Shown: positions 58,101 to 64,000, counted from the stretch's first letter. The stretch: 64,000 nt of DNA from Actinokineospora alba (GCF_004362515.1 NZ_SNXU01000001.1:1736001-1800000), one strand, 5' to 3'. Numbers and translations: made by a program. Notes: a model not told the origin generated them from the sequence alone.

Positions 58101-58871
58101 CTCGGGTCGACGGAGAAGGCGAAGATCAAGGCCTACTACAACTTCGACATGATCGCGTCGAAGAACGGTGGCTACTTCATCAACAACCTGAACTCCACCG
58201 CGTCCGCCCCGATGAAGGCGTACTACGACTCGCTCAACCTGCAGCCGGAGGAGAACACCGAAGGCCAGGGCCGCTCGGACGACTACTCGTTCCAGCAGGG
58301 CGGAATCCCCACCTCGGGCTACGCCATGGGCGCCAGCGCACGGAAGACGTCGGCGCAGGCCACCAAGTGGGGCGGCACCTCGGGTGCGGCGTACGACGCT
58401 TGCTACCACCAGTCATGCGACACCACGAGCAACATCAGCAACACGCACCTGAACCGTGCGGCTGACGGCATCGCGTACACCCTGTGGAAGCAGGCCGTCA
58501 GCGGCACCACCACCCCGCCGCCCCCGGGCTGCACCGGCAGCAACACCACGCCGGTGACCATCGCGGACAACACCACGGTGGAAAGCTCGATCGTCATCTC
58601 CGGCTGCTCGTCGACCCCGTCGGCGACGGCAACGGTGCCGGTCGACATCACGCACACGTGGCGTGGTGACGTGGTGATCGACCTGGTCGCCCCGGATGGC
58701 ACCACTTTCCGGTTGAAGAACTCCAGCTCGAACGACAGCGCCGACGACGTGAAGCAGACCTTCACCGTCAACCTGTCGGGCGAAACGGCGAACGGCACCT
58801 GGAAACTGCGCGTGCAGGACATCGCGACCAATGACACCGGTCGCATCAACAACTGGTCGCTGAACCTCTAG
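55113..58871 (+). CDS. Secreted two-protease fusion: M4 metalloprotease plus M28 aminopeptidase, each followed by a P domain
   Basis: A 1252-residue exported protein. GTG 55113 has AGGAG 6 bases upstream and a signal peptide ends at AGAA. A propeptide (about 35-195) leads to an M4 thermolysin-like domain (200-510) with H325-E326-x2-H329, E350 in GGLNEST and H412 as likely catalytic His. An Ig-like domain (520-622) and a P domain (627-740) follow. A second Ig-like domain (746-845) leads to an M28 domain (851-1131) with zinc ligands H937, D949, E984, D1012, H1099 and catalytic E983; these spacings equal those of Streptomyces griseus aminopeptidase. A second P domain (1140-1252) ends the protein. 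It would combine endo- and amino-peptidase action outside the cell. Confidence 0.93.
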   Translation: MRRSMSTALLAAVVAAGALVVSLPAGAAPPPQSLAQQAQAAAVSAADAHVAANRARFHATNDDEILQTGVTSAQNGLNYIAYERKHRGLPVVGGDFVVVTNAGANVVSSSVAQDRPLNVAAAPRITVDAARATAKRHLPRVESEKDARLVVLAWGTPKLAWEIVLSGHTATDPSVLHVFVDALNGYVIDEYDEVKAGDGHGHHYGNVTIDTSGSGSSYSMTDPNRPGITCKPYQGSTYTGPDNSWGNGGATDGESACVDVMYGVQKQWGMLSEWLGRNGIDGSGRGFQAEVKLGAVNAYWTGSGTQFGNNSANTKQLTVMDVVGHEYGHGIFQNTPGGSGSGNEMGGLNESTGDIFGAMLEQYVNHPNDTPDYLVGELINLSGNGPIRNMYDPSQKNHPNCYSSSIPNTGVHAAAGPQNHWFYLLAEGSAPAGKPASPICSGGPASVTGIGIQNAGKIFYNGLLAKTSSWTHAKARVATLNAAKNLWPNDCTNFNATKAAWLAVSVPAQTGEPTCTGTPSNDFSISASPTSGTIPAGGGSVTSTIGTATTSGTAQTVNFSASGLPSGVTAAFSPTSVTSGSSSTLTLTSTSAAAAGTYNVTITGAGAVSRTATFALTIGSGDPGGTCSGTNDTDVNIPDNTTVESSITISGCSGNASASSTVPVDITHTWRGDLVVDLVAPDGTAYRLKNSSSNDSADDVKQTFTVNLSSETANGTWKLRAQDIASQDTGRINTWSLTLGTGTPTNEFSMAVSPTSGSVAAGASATTTVSTTTTSGSAQDVSLVASGLPSGVTASFSPQTVTSGNSSTLTLATTAAAAPGTYPITITGTGSVTKTASYSLTVTGTTPTPGIPDIDIAKVEAHLTQFQQIATNNGGNRRSTSAGYRASVAYVKGKLEAAGYTVTEQTCTSGCTSGSGNNLIAEWPKGDANTVYMFGAHLDSVSAGAGINDNGSGSAALLETALVLAEKNPTMTNRVRFGWWTDEEQGLNGSEFYVNNLGSTEKAKIKAYYNFDMIASKNGGYFINNLNSTASAPMKAYYDSLNLQPEENTEGQGRSDDYSFQQGGIPTSGYAMGASARKTSAQATKWGGTSGAAYDACYHQSCDTTSNISNTHLNRAADGIAYTLWKQAVSGTTTPPPPGCTGSNTTPVTIADNTTVESSIVISGCSSTPSATATVPVDITHTWRGDVVIDLVAPDGTTFRLKNSSSNDSADDVKQTFTVNLSGETANGTWKLRVQDIATNDTGRINNWSLNL

Positions 58872-58882
58872 CGACAAGCAAG

Positions 58883-58925
58883 AGCGCCGCCACCCCGACC
58901 CTCGGGTGGCGGCGCTTTTGTTTTG
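58883..58925 (+). terminator. Strong intrinsic terminator of the M4-M28 gene
   Basis: A 13-bp stem (AGCGCCGCCACCC / GGGTGGCGGCGCT) with an 8-base loop is followed directly by TTTTGTTTT. It begins 11 bases after the stop codon and is the only classical hairpin-plus-U-tract terminator I see in the window. Confidence 0.9.
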
Positions 58926-58989
58926 TGGGAGCCAAAGCTCGCACACCCGCTACCCATGCCCCGCCAACCCAAGATGCGCGACCTCACCC

Positions 58990-59250
58990 CCGCACCAACA
59001 ACCCCAAGACGAGCCGGCACAGCCCAACAACACCGTCCACACCACCATCACTTGGCCTGCATCCCACCAACGCAGTCCGAGCCGCATAGCCCAACTGCGC
59101 CGCGCGCACCATCATTCGGCCTGCATTCCACCAACTCGGCCCGAGCCGCCCAGCCAAACAACACAGCCCACACCACTACTCAGCCTGCATCCACCAACTT
59201 GGGCCGAGTCGCACAGCCCAACCAAACCGCCCACAGCCCCACCCTGAATG
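58990..59250. repeat. Degenerate 64-bp tandem repeat
   Basis: GCCTGCAT recurs at 59055, 59119 and 59183, exactly 64 bases apart, with surrounding similarity (CCACCAACNNNGNCCGAG, CATAGCCCAAC). A partial earlier copy starts near 58991. The unit is C-rich on this strand and reads as Pro/His/Ser-rich in all frames, so it is not likely to be coding. It occupies the first part of the gap between the M4-M28 and ferritin genes. Confidence 0.7.
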
Positions 59251-59280
59251 GGGTTGCCTTGGCGGTCTTTGGCTTTTAAT

Positions 59281-59612
59281 CCCTGCTCTACCCCCTGCCC
59301 CCTCGTCCTGGCCATCTTTAACTCTCGATCATCGGTGTCAAGGGTCGGCTTGCCGATCGCGCAGCGACGGCCGTTTACGGCCGCCCTTGACAGCGATGAT
59401 CGAGAGTTAAACAATTGTGGCCGAGGGGGACTTTTCTTGTTGGTACCAAAGAGAAGTGGGTGGGCCCCTCTGGCGCGATTGTTTAATTCTCGATCATCGC
59501 TGTCAAGGGCGGCCGCAAGCGGCCGTCGCTGCGCGATCGCTGCGCGACCCTTGACAGCGATGATCGAGAATTAAAAGCGGCCAGGACGAGGGGCAAGGGG
59601 GAAGTGCAGGGG
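59281..59612. repeat. 332-bp nested imperfect palindrome
   Basis: The region reads nearly the same on both strands about a centre at TTGGTACCAA (about 59440-59449). Each half holds a 94-95-bp palindromic element. The left element (59317-59411) has 28-bp ends with one mismatch; the right (59482-59575) has perfect 28-bp ends starting TTTAATTCTCGATCATC. The two elements are inverted to each other, and flanks such as CCTCGTCCTGGCC and its complement extend symmetry to both ends. No transposase gene is present. It lies between convergent genes; 59613-59690 carries nothing further. Confidence 0.85.
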
Positions 59613-59690
59613 CGAAGAGCCGTCCATCGAGGCTCGCTCGTCCCTGGGTTCAGGGATAAAGAGCGTCCCTTAAGGCTTGCTGGGCCAGGG

Positions 59691-60224
59691 TCAGGCGACT
59701 GTTCCACCTGCGGCGCGAGGAGCAAGCGGGTCCGGGGCCTGGGGGCCGACCGATTCGCGGGCCAAGTAGTTCTCGACGTCGAACAAATTGCCATTCGCGC
59801 GTCGGACCACGTTGAGCAGGGTGGACATGGACGAGACTTCTTCGACCTGTTCCTTCAAGAACCACTGCATGAACTGTTCGCCCTTGTAGTCGTCCTCGTC
59901 CCGGGCGACCTTTGCCAAGGCGATGACGTCATCAGTCACGCCGCGTTCCTGCTCCAAAGCGAGGGCGATCAGTTCGGCGGCTTCCTCGAACTCGTTGCGC
60001 ACATCGTCGACGCCGGGGATGGTGATGGCGATGTCGTTGTCCAGCAGGTACTGGACGATCATCATCGCGTGGTTGCGCTCCTCAAGCGACTGGCGATAGA
60101 AGTGCTTCGCCAATTGCGGCAGGTCCTGGCTGTCGAACCACACCGCGAGGGCGACATACTGCTGGGACGCGGTGAACTCGTTGCGGATCTGTGCCTGCAG
60201 CAGCTTGTGGAACTGGGAAGTCAT
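59691..60224 (-). CDS. Ferritin
   Basis: A 177-residue iron-storage ferritin of the bacterial Ftn/BfrB type. ATG 60224 (MTSQFHKLLQAQ) is the usual start. Ferroxidase residues are visible: E in QIRNEFTASQQY, E-x2-H in EERNHAMMIVQY, and E/Q in ALEQERGV and FLKEQVEEV. No heme-binding Met pattern of bacterioferritin is evident. The C-terminal tail (PQAPDPLAPRAAGG) is disordered. It oxidises Fe(II) and stores Fe(III) in a 24-mer shell. It appears to be monocistronic. Confidence 0.94.
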   Translation of the reverse strand: MTSQFHKLLQAQIRNEFTASQQYVALAVWFDSQDLPQLAKHFYRQSLEERNHAMMIVQYLLDNDIAITIPGVDDVRNEFEEAAELIALALEQERGVTDDVIALAKVARDEDDYKGEQFMQWFLKEQVEEVSSMSTLLNVVRRANGNLFDVENYLARESVGPQAPDPLAPRAAGGTVA

Positions 60225-60347
60225 GGCAAGACGATACGCCCGGCCCACACCCACCGTGTTCACCGGATTCACCGAATCGTGGGAACCGTTCCGTCCGGCG
60301 CGGGCTCCCACTGAGTGCCACGATCGGCCGGACAACGGAGGTTTCCC

Positions 60348-60371
60348 ATGGTGACGGACTGGCGCTCATGA
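60348..60371 (+). CDS. Seven-codon leader ORF with strong ribosome site
   Basis: ATG 60348 follows GGAGG (60337-60341) at a 6-base spacing and encodes MVTDWRS before TGA. The TGA overlaps the ATG of a 30-residue membrane peptide (ATGA). It may be a leader peptide that delivers ribosomes to the next start. Alternatively, one missing base could have split a single gene, since one extra base would join the frames. Confidence 0.4.
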   Translation: MVTDWRS

Positions 60372-60460
60372 TGCGTACCGCACAGACCGGGGCGGTGCTG
60401 GCGCTGCTCGCGGTGTTCGGCGTGGTGACGTTCCTGGTGATTCGCGCACTGTTGGGTTGA
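60368..60460 (+). CDS. 30-residue single-helix membrane peptide
   Basis: The peptide reads MMRTAQTGAVLALLAVFGVV then TFLVIRALLG: a short polar N-terminus and one membrane helix. Its start shares bases with the leader stop (ATGA). It lies between the divergent ferritin gene and the convergent arginine deiminase gene. No family is recognised; the reading frame, helix and coupling support that it is expressed. Confidence 0.45.
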   Translation: MMRTAQTGAVLALLAVFGVVTFLVIRALLG

Positions 60461-60541
60461 TCACCCCATAGCCGGCGCGCGCCACGACAACCCTCTTGAA
60501 TTCAGACGGTCACCGTGGCGTCGCGCTGCGTTTCCGACTCT

Positions 60542-61783
60542 CTAGATCGCGTCGCGGGAGACCGGGCAGGACATGCAGCGGGGGCCGCCGCGGCCGGTGC
60601 CGAGTTCCGAGCCGCTGATTCGCAGGACCTCGATGCCCGCGTCCTCCAGTCGCGAGTTCGTCTCCACGTTGCGCTCGTAGGCGACGACCACGCCCGGCGC
60701 GACCGCCAGGGTGTTGTTGCCGTCGTCCCACTGTTCGCGTTCGGCGGTGACCGGGTCGAGGCCGGTGTCGATCACCCGGAGGCGCTCGATGCCCATGGCG
60801 GTGGCCGCCGCCTCCAGGAACGGGGTGGGGCCTTCGACGTGGACGCCGCCTGCCTCGTCGGGGCGCATGGAGTAGGCGACCAGGGTGTCGCGGACGGCGG
60901 GATACATGACCACCGCGTCGCGGTCGACCATGGTGCAGACGGTGTCCAGGTGCATCGTGGCCCGGTCCTGCGCAATCGGCACCGCCAGCACCGTGTGCGC
61001 CAAACCGTCGTGGAACACCGAGCGGGCAAGGGATTCCGCGCCCGCGGGCGTGGTGCGCTCGCCCACGCCGATGGCAAGGACGCCGGGAGCCAGCAGCAGC
61101 ACGTCGCCGCCCTCGACCGGGGCCGAGTGGGCGCCGTACGCGCGGCCGGCCGCCCGGAAACGTGGGTGGTAGGCGTAAATGAGGTCCAGCAGCGCCGTCT
61201 CCCGCATCCGCGCGGGCATCGACAGCGACGCGATGGCCACCCGGTTGCCGATCCACACCGACGAGTCGCGGGTGAACAGCAGGTTGGGCAGCGGGTCGAC
61301 GACGAAGTCGTGCGGGTGGTGCATCTTGCGCACCAGGGACGCGCCCTCGGCGGCGGGGAGTTCCTCGAAGGTCATGCCCGCGGTGAGGACGTCGGCGAGA
61401 CCCTTGGCGTCCACTGTGGACAGATAACCCGCGAGTGACTCGGCGAGCTCGTTGCCCAGCCTGCGGCGGTCGACGGCGGTGGCAGCGGCGGCGGCGTGCG
61501 CCCGCTCGTCGGTGAGCGCCTCGACCAGGGTGTCGGACAGCCGTAGCACCTCGACCCCGCGTCCGCCCAGGATGTCGGCGAACGCGTCGTGCTCGTCCTG
61601 GGCGCGGTCGACCCACGGGATGCTGTCGAACAGCAGCTGGTCGTTGTTGCGCGGGGTGAGCCGCTTGAGCTCGTTGCCCGGCCGGTGCAACAGCACGGCC
61701 CGCAGCGGGCCGACTTCGCTGTCCACGCGGGGCGCGGGGGCCACCTGCTCGGCGTCGGGGACGTCCGGAATCTGACCTGTCAC
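60542..61783 (-). CDS. arcA: Arginine deiminase
   Basis: A 413-residue enzyme that converts arginine to citrulline and ammonia (EC 3.5.3.6). The catalytic cysteine is in PRCMSCPVSRD near the C-terminus. Other active-site blocks are FTRDSSVWIGNRV, VEGGDVLLLAPGVLAIG, HLDTVCTMVDRDAV and WDDGNNTLAVAPG. GTG 61783 gives the standard length. No ornithine carbamoyltransferase, carbamate kinase or antiporter is adjacent, so a full arc operon is not present here. It may serve nitrogen supply or acid stress. Confidence 0.94.
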   Translation of the reverse strand: MTGQIPDVPDAEQVAPAPRVDSEVGPLRAVLLHRPGNELKRLTPRNNDQLLFDSIPWVDRAQDEHDAFADILGGRGVEVLRLSDTLVEALTDERAHAAAAATAVDRRRLGNELAESLAGYLSTVDAKGLADVLTAGMTFEELPAAEGASLVRKMHHPHDFVVDPLPNLLFTRDSSVWIGNRVAIASLSMPARMRETALLDLIYAYHPRFRAAGRAYGAHSAPVEGGDVLLLAPGVLAIGVGERTTPAGAESLARSVFHDGLAHTVLAVPIAQDRATMHLDTVCTMVDRDAVVMYPAVRDTLVAYSMRPDEAGGVHVEGPTPFLEAAATAMGIERLRVIDTGLDPVTAEREQWDDGNNTLAVAPGVVVAYERNVETNSRLEDAGIEVLRISGSELGTGRGGPRCMSCPVSRDAI

Positions 61784-61796
61784 AAGTCGCAGCGTA
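61784..61796 (-). promoter_or_regulatory. Leaderless promoter -10 (TACGCT) for arcA
   Basis: On the minus strand TACGCT (61791-61796) is followed by 7 bases and GTG 61783. No ribosome site is visible, so a leaderless transcript is likely. Confidence 0.5.
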
Positions 61797-61898
61797 ACCA
61801 CTCGGTAAGGAAAATGCGGCCCGCCAACCGGCAGAATGGAGAAGAAAGCCAGGCATCGTGGTTTGAGTATTCGAAACGTTAAGCGAAAGGTCGGTTTG

Positions 61899-62477
61899 AT
61901 GCGCGACTTGTTGCGTCGAAGGGCGACCAAGGTGGTGCTCGTCGCCGCGCTGGTGCTGTTGGCCGGTGGATTGTGGGCGTTCCAGCCTTGGAAGATCTTC
62001 ACCCGAAGCACCGTCGACGAAGCGCTCCCGGCAGGTTTCGCGGCGACAACCTCCCAGCAGGCCCCCGCGACCACCGAGCCGATGGCGCCTGCGAGCACCG
62101 AGCCGATGGCGCCCACGTCCATGGCGCCTCCCGCGGGCCCGAAGGTGCTGGCCGAGGGCGCGTTCCGCAGCCACGAGCACCCGACGGCGGGCACCGCGCG
62201 GGTCCTCGAACAGAACGGCACCCGCCTGCTCCGCCTCGAAGGCTTCTCCACCTCCGACGGCCCGGACGTGCACGTCTGGCTCAGCGACGCCAAGGCGGGC
62301 GCTCCCGAGGGCGCCTTCGACGACGGCCGCTACGTCAAGCTCGGCAAGCTCAAGGCCACCGACGGCAACCAGAACTACGAGATCCCGGCAGGCACCGACC
62401 TGGCTGGCCTGTCCAGCGTCGTCATCTGGTGCGACCGCTTCAACGTCGCCTTCGGCGCCGCCCCCCTGCCCCTCTAA
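61899..62477 (+). CDS. DM13-domain membrane-anchored protein
   Basis: A 192-residue protein. A basic start (RDLLRRRATK) and one helix (about 12-28) anchor it; a Thr/Pro/Ala linker with two TEPMAP repeats leads to a DM13 domain (about 95-192): GPDVHVWLSDAK, YVKLGKLKATDGNQNYEIP, LSSVVIWCDRFNVAFGAAPL. The single Cys in VIWCDRF is the conserved DM13 cysteine, proposed to take part in redox or electron transfer outside the membrane. ATG 61899 is preferred; an ATG at 61836 in frame is possible. It ends 11 bp before a large inverted repeat. Confidence 0.88.
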   Translation: MRDLLRRRATKVVLVAALVLLAGGLWAFQPWKIFTRSTVDEALPAGFAATTSQQAPATTEPMAPASTEPMAPTSMAPPAGPKVLAEGAFRSHEHPTAGTARVLEQNGTRLLRLEGFSTSDGPDVHVWLSDAKAGAPEGAFDDGRYVKLGKLKATDGNQNYEIPAGTDLAGLSSVVIWCDRFNVAFGAAPLPL

Positions 62478-62487
62478 CCCGCAGGCT

Positions 62488-62616
62488 GTCGCGAGTTCAA
62501 CGTTCAGGACAACGAGTTCAACATTCAGAACATCACGCTCTGGTTCGCGATCTCGCGAACGTTGGTCTCGATGTTCTGAATGTTGAACTCGTTGTCCTGA
62601 ACGTTGAACTCGCGAC
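62488..62616. repeat. 129-bp element with perfect 47-bp inverted arms
   Basis: 62488-62534 and 62570-62616 are exact reverse complements over 47 bases. Each arm holds two 21-22-base units of the form CGAGTTCAACNTTCAG. The 35-base loop itself contains GTTCGCGA-TC-TCGCGAAC, a smaller palindrome. The element lies between the convergent DM13 and LigD-polymerase genes and could form a cruciform or act as a two-way terminator. Its unit resembles the repeats at 12407-12469. Confidence 0.9.
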
Positions 62617-62622
62617 GCGCGG

Positions 62623-63531
62623 TTAGGGGAGTTTGGGGCCCTTGGTCAGGAGGGGTTTGAAGAGGTCGCCGTGGTCGTCGACGCGGTCCAGGACTTCGTC
62701 GGCGGTGAACGACAGGTCCGCGGGCTTTCGGCACGCGGCGACTTCGTCCCAGGTCACCGGGGTCGACACGGTGGGTGTGGGGCGGGCGCGCAGCGAGTAG
62801 GGCGCCACGGTGGTCTTCTTCGGGTTGTTCTGGCTCCAGTCGATGAACACCTTGCGCCGCCGCAGGTCCTTCGCCATCCGGGACACCACCAGCTTCGGCA
62901 GCTCCTCCTCGAGCCGCTCGGCGAGCCCCTTGGCGTAGTCGGACGTGCGCTCCGCCGAGGACGTGGTGACCGAGGCGTAGAGCTGCATCCCCTTGGACCC
63001 GCTGGTCTTCGCGACCACCTCCAGCCCGTCCGCCACCAGCAGTTCCCGCAACCGCAGCGCCACCTCGGCGCACTCCACGATCGTCGCGGGGGCGCCAGGG
63101 TCGAGGTCGAACACCAGTCGGTCCGGCCGCCGGGCCGCGCCCCGCGGCCCGACTGTCCACTGTGGAACATGCAGTTCCAGCCCGGCGAGGTTCGCCGCCC
63201 ACACCAGCGAGGCGAGATCCCCGAGGACCGCGAAGTCGAGGCTCTCGGCGCCGGTGCTGCTGCCCGGTGTGTCGATGGTGACCGTGCGGACCCACTCCGG
63301 CGCGTGCCGGGAGGCGTTCTTCTCGAAGAACCCCGCTTTGCCCACCCCGTCCGGAAAACGGCGGAAGGTGACCGGTCGCTCGGCCAGGTGCGGCAGCATG
63401 ACCGGTGCGATCCGGCTGTAGTAGTCGATCACCTCGCCTTTGGTGAACCCGTCCTCCGGGTAGAGCACCTTGTCCAGATTGGACAGTCGCAGCCGCTGCC
63501 CCTCGACCTGGACCAGCACGTCACCGGCCAT
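62623..63531 (-). CDS. LigD-type polymerase/primase domain protein
   Basis: A 302-residue stand-alone polymerase domain of the LigD (archaeo-eukaryotic primase) type, used in non-homologous end joining to fill DNA or RNA gaps. The N-terminal LSNLDKVLYPEDGFTKGEVIDYY, the catalytic DLDPG (RLVFDLDPGAPATI), the TSGSKGMQLYA motif and the VFIDWSQNNPKKTTVAPYSLR block are all present. ATG 63531 overlaps the stop of the upstream ligase gene by 11 bases. No Ku gene is within the window. Confidence 0.92.
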   Translation of the reverse strand: MAGDVLVQVEGQRLRLSNLDKVLYPEDGFTKGEVIDYYSRIAPVMLPHLAERPVTFRRFPDGVGKAGFFEKNASRHAPEWVRTVTIDTPGSSTGAESLDFAVLGDLASLVWAANLAGLELHVPQWTVGPRGAARRPDRLVFDLDPGAPATIVECAEVALRLRELLVADGLEVVAKTSGSKGMQLYASVTTSSAERTSDYAKGLAERLEEELPKLVVSRMAKDLRRRKVFIDWSQNNPKKTTVAPYSLRARPTPTVSTPVTWDEVAACRKPADLSFTADEVLDRVDDHGDLFKPLLTKGPKLP

Positions 63532-64000
63532 CCGGATCCCGCCCTTCGACGTCCTCTGGCCGCTTGTCCGGCCGCAGCCCGCGCCAGGCGGGCGCCCGGA
63601 GTCTGCCGTCGTTGGTCCAGTCGCGGAACACGACTTCACCGACCAGCTCCGGTTTCACCCAGTGCGCGCCTTTAGCCCGATCGCGCGGCACTTCCCCGTG
63701 GTACGGCGACTTCTTGCGTTCCAGCTTGTGCAGCTTCGCGGTCAGCGAGCGCAGCATCTCCTCAGTGAACCCGGTGCCGACCTGGCCGATGTACTGCAGC
63801 CCCTCAGGTGTCGGCAGCCCGAGCATCAGTGAGCCGAACACGTCGCTGCGCCGCCCCTCACCGGGCCGCCAGCCGCAGATGATCACTTCGAGCGGCCGCA
63901 CCTCGGCGATCTTGACCCACTCCGCGGAGCGCCTGCCGGGGAAGTACCGCGAGCTCATCCGCTTGGCGACGATCCCTTCGAGGGACTGCTCGCGCGCGGT
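63521..64000 (-). CDS. ATP-dependent DNA ligase, C-terminal part (N-terminus beyond right edge)
   Basis: The frame is open to base 64000 and encodes the last 159 residues of an ATP-dependent ligase. It begins inside motif IV/V (SLEGIVAKRMSSRYFPGRRS, with the motif V lysines IVAKR and EWVKI) and continues through the OB-fold (VIICGWRPGEGRRSDVFGSLMLG, VGTGFTEEML, VFRDWTNDGRLRAPAW). This is the LigD/LigC type that joins broken ends. The nucleotidyl-lysine motif lies beyond the window. It is transcribed ahead of the polymerase-domain gene, with an 11-base overlap. Confidence 0.9.
   Translation of the reverse strand, partial: TAREQSLEGIVAKRMSSRYFPGRRSAEWVKIAEVRPLEVIICGWRPGEGRRSDVFGSLMLGLPTPEGLQYIGQVGTGFTEEMLRSLTAKLHKLERKKSPYHGEVPRDRAKGAHWVKPELVGEVVFRDWTNDGRLRAPAWRGLRPDKRPEDVEGRDPDGR

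Noticed and set aside
58906..59279. Two overlapping plus-strand open frames rich in His, Pro, Thr and Ser after the M4-M28 gene
   Set aside because: They lie over the terminator and the 64-bp tandem repeat, have no ribosome site, and their composition comes from the repeat. I treat them as non-coding.
59281..59612. Insertion sequence
   Set aside because: There are inverted repeats but no transposase frame, and the elements are too short. It may be a non-autonomous element but no target-site duplication could be recognised.

Overview
The window is GC-rich DNA from an actinobacterium. The gene content and codon use look like a Pseudonocardiaceae-type organism, but the family is inferred and the species cannot be named. 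Supporting signs are an S-(hydroxymethyl)mycothiol dehydrogenase, many GTG and TTG starts, a recurring TANNNT-N6/7-start pattern of leaderless promoters, SigE-type ECF sigma factors, a FadD6-like ligase and several small actinobacterial protein families. No rRNA, transposase, integrase, phage gene or CRISPR array is visible, so the window reads as chromosomal arm or core sequence with a few accessory patches.

Layout. 1-2619 (minus) is a copper-handling group: a histidine-bearing membrane protein, YcnI, CopC and a truncated CopD. 2733-4254 holds a small conserved protein and a secreted trypsin-like protease. 4372-9534 (plus) holds a RecB-like nuclease, mycothiol-linked formaldehyde dehydrogenase with a coupled metallo-beta-lactamase-fold hydrolase, an EgtD-type methyltransferase and a membrane protein. 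9477-15263 is general metabolism (two SDRs, an aldo/keto reductase, FadD6 coupled to a DUF1697 protein) plus a two-gene micro-operon. 15439-27951 is a cell-surface glycan region: GDP-mannose dehydratase and two methyltransferases on the plus strand, facing a minus-strand operon of two large multidomain glycosyltransferases, a coiled-coil methyltransferase, an AlgX-type acetyltransferase and two paralogous membrane proteins. 28076-33651 has MsrA, small ligand-binding folds, a TetR regulator with a palindromic site, a DUF2252 protein overlapping an N6-adenine DNA methyltransferase, and a YiaAB protein. A tRNA-Gly(GCC) follows at 33707-33779.

33996-37101 contains an ECF sigma factor fused to its own zinc-finger, membrane-anchored anti-sigma region, and a Fpg/Nei glycosylase. 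37140-44544 is a signalling and transport block: LytS-type kinase, S49 peptidase, LytTR regulator, and two sodium/solute symporters, each preceded by a small two-helix membrane protein. 44588-52125 has two SigE-type sigma factor plus membrane-partner pairs, with rhodanese, P450, glycerophosphodiesterase and SEC-C genes between them. 52148-58871 is a LAL-type LuxR regulator followed by a secreted 1252-residue protein that joins an M4 metalloprotease to an M28 aminopeptidase. 59691-64000 has ferritin, a coupled micro-ORF pair, arginine deiminase, a DM13 protein and split LigD-type end-joining genes.

The most unusual non-coding content lies between convergent genes. It comprises a 332-bp nested palindrome at 59281-59612, a perfect 47-bp inverted repeat at 62488-62616 built from a 21-bp unit, and three direct copies of a related 21-bp unit at 12407-12469 beside a cluster of DnaA-box-like sites. 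The most interesting proteins are the M4-M28 protease fusion, the sigma/anti-sigma fusion, and a glycan-operon membrane protein carrying six regularly spaced TQ-hydrophobic-V motifs.
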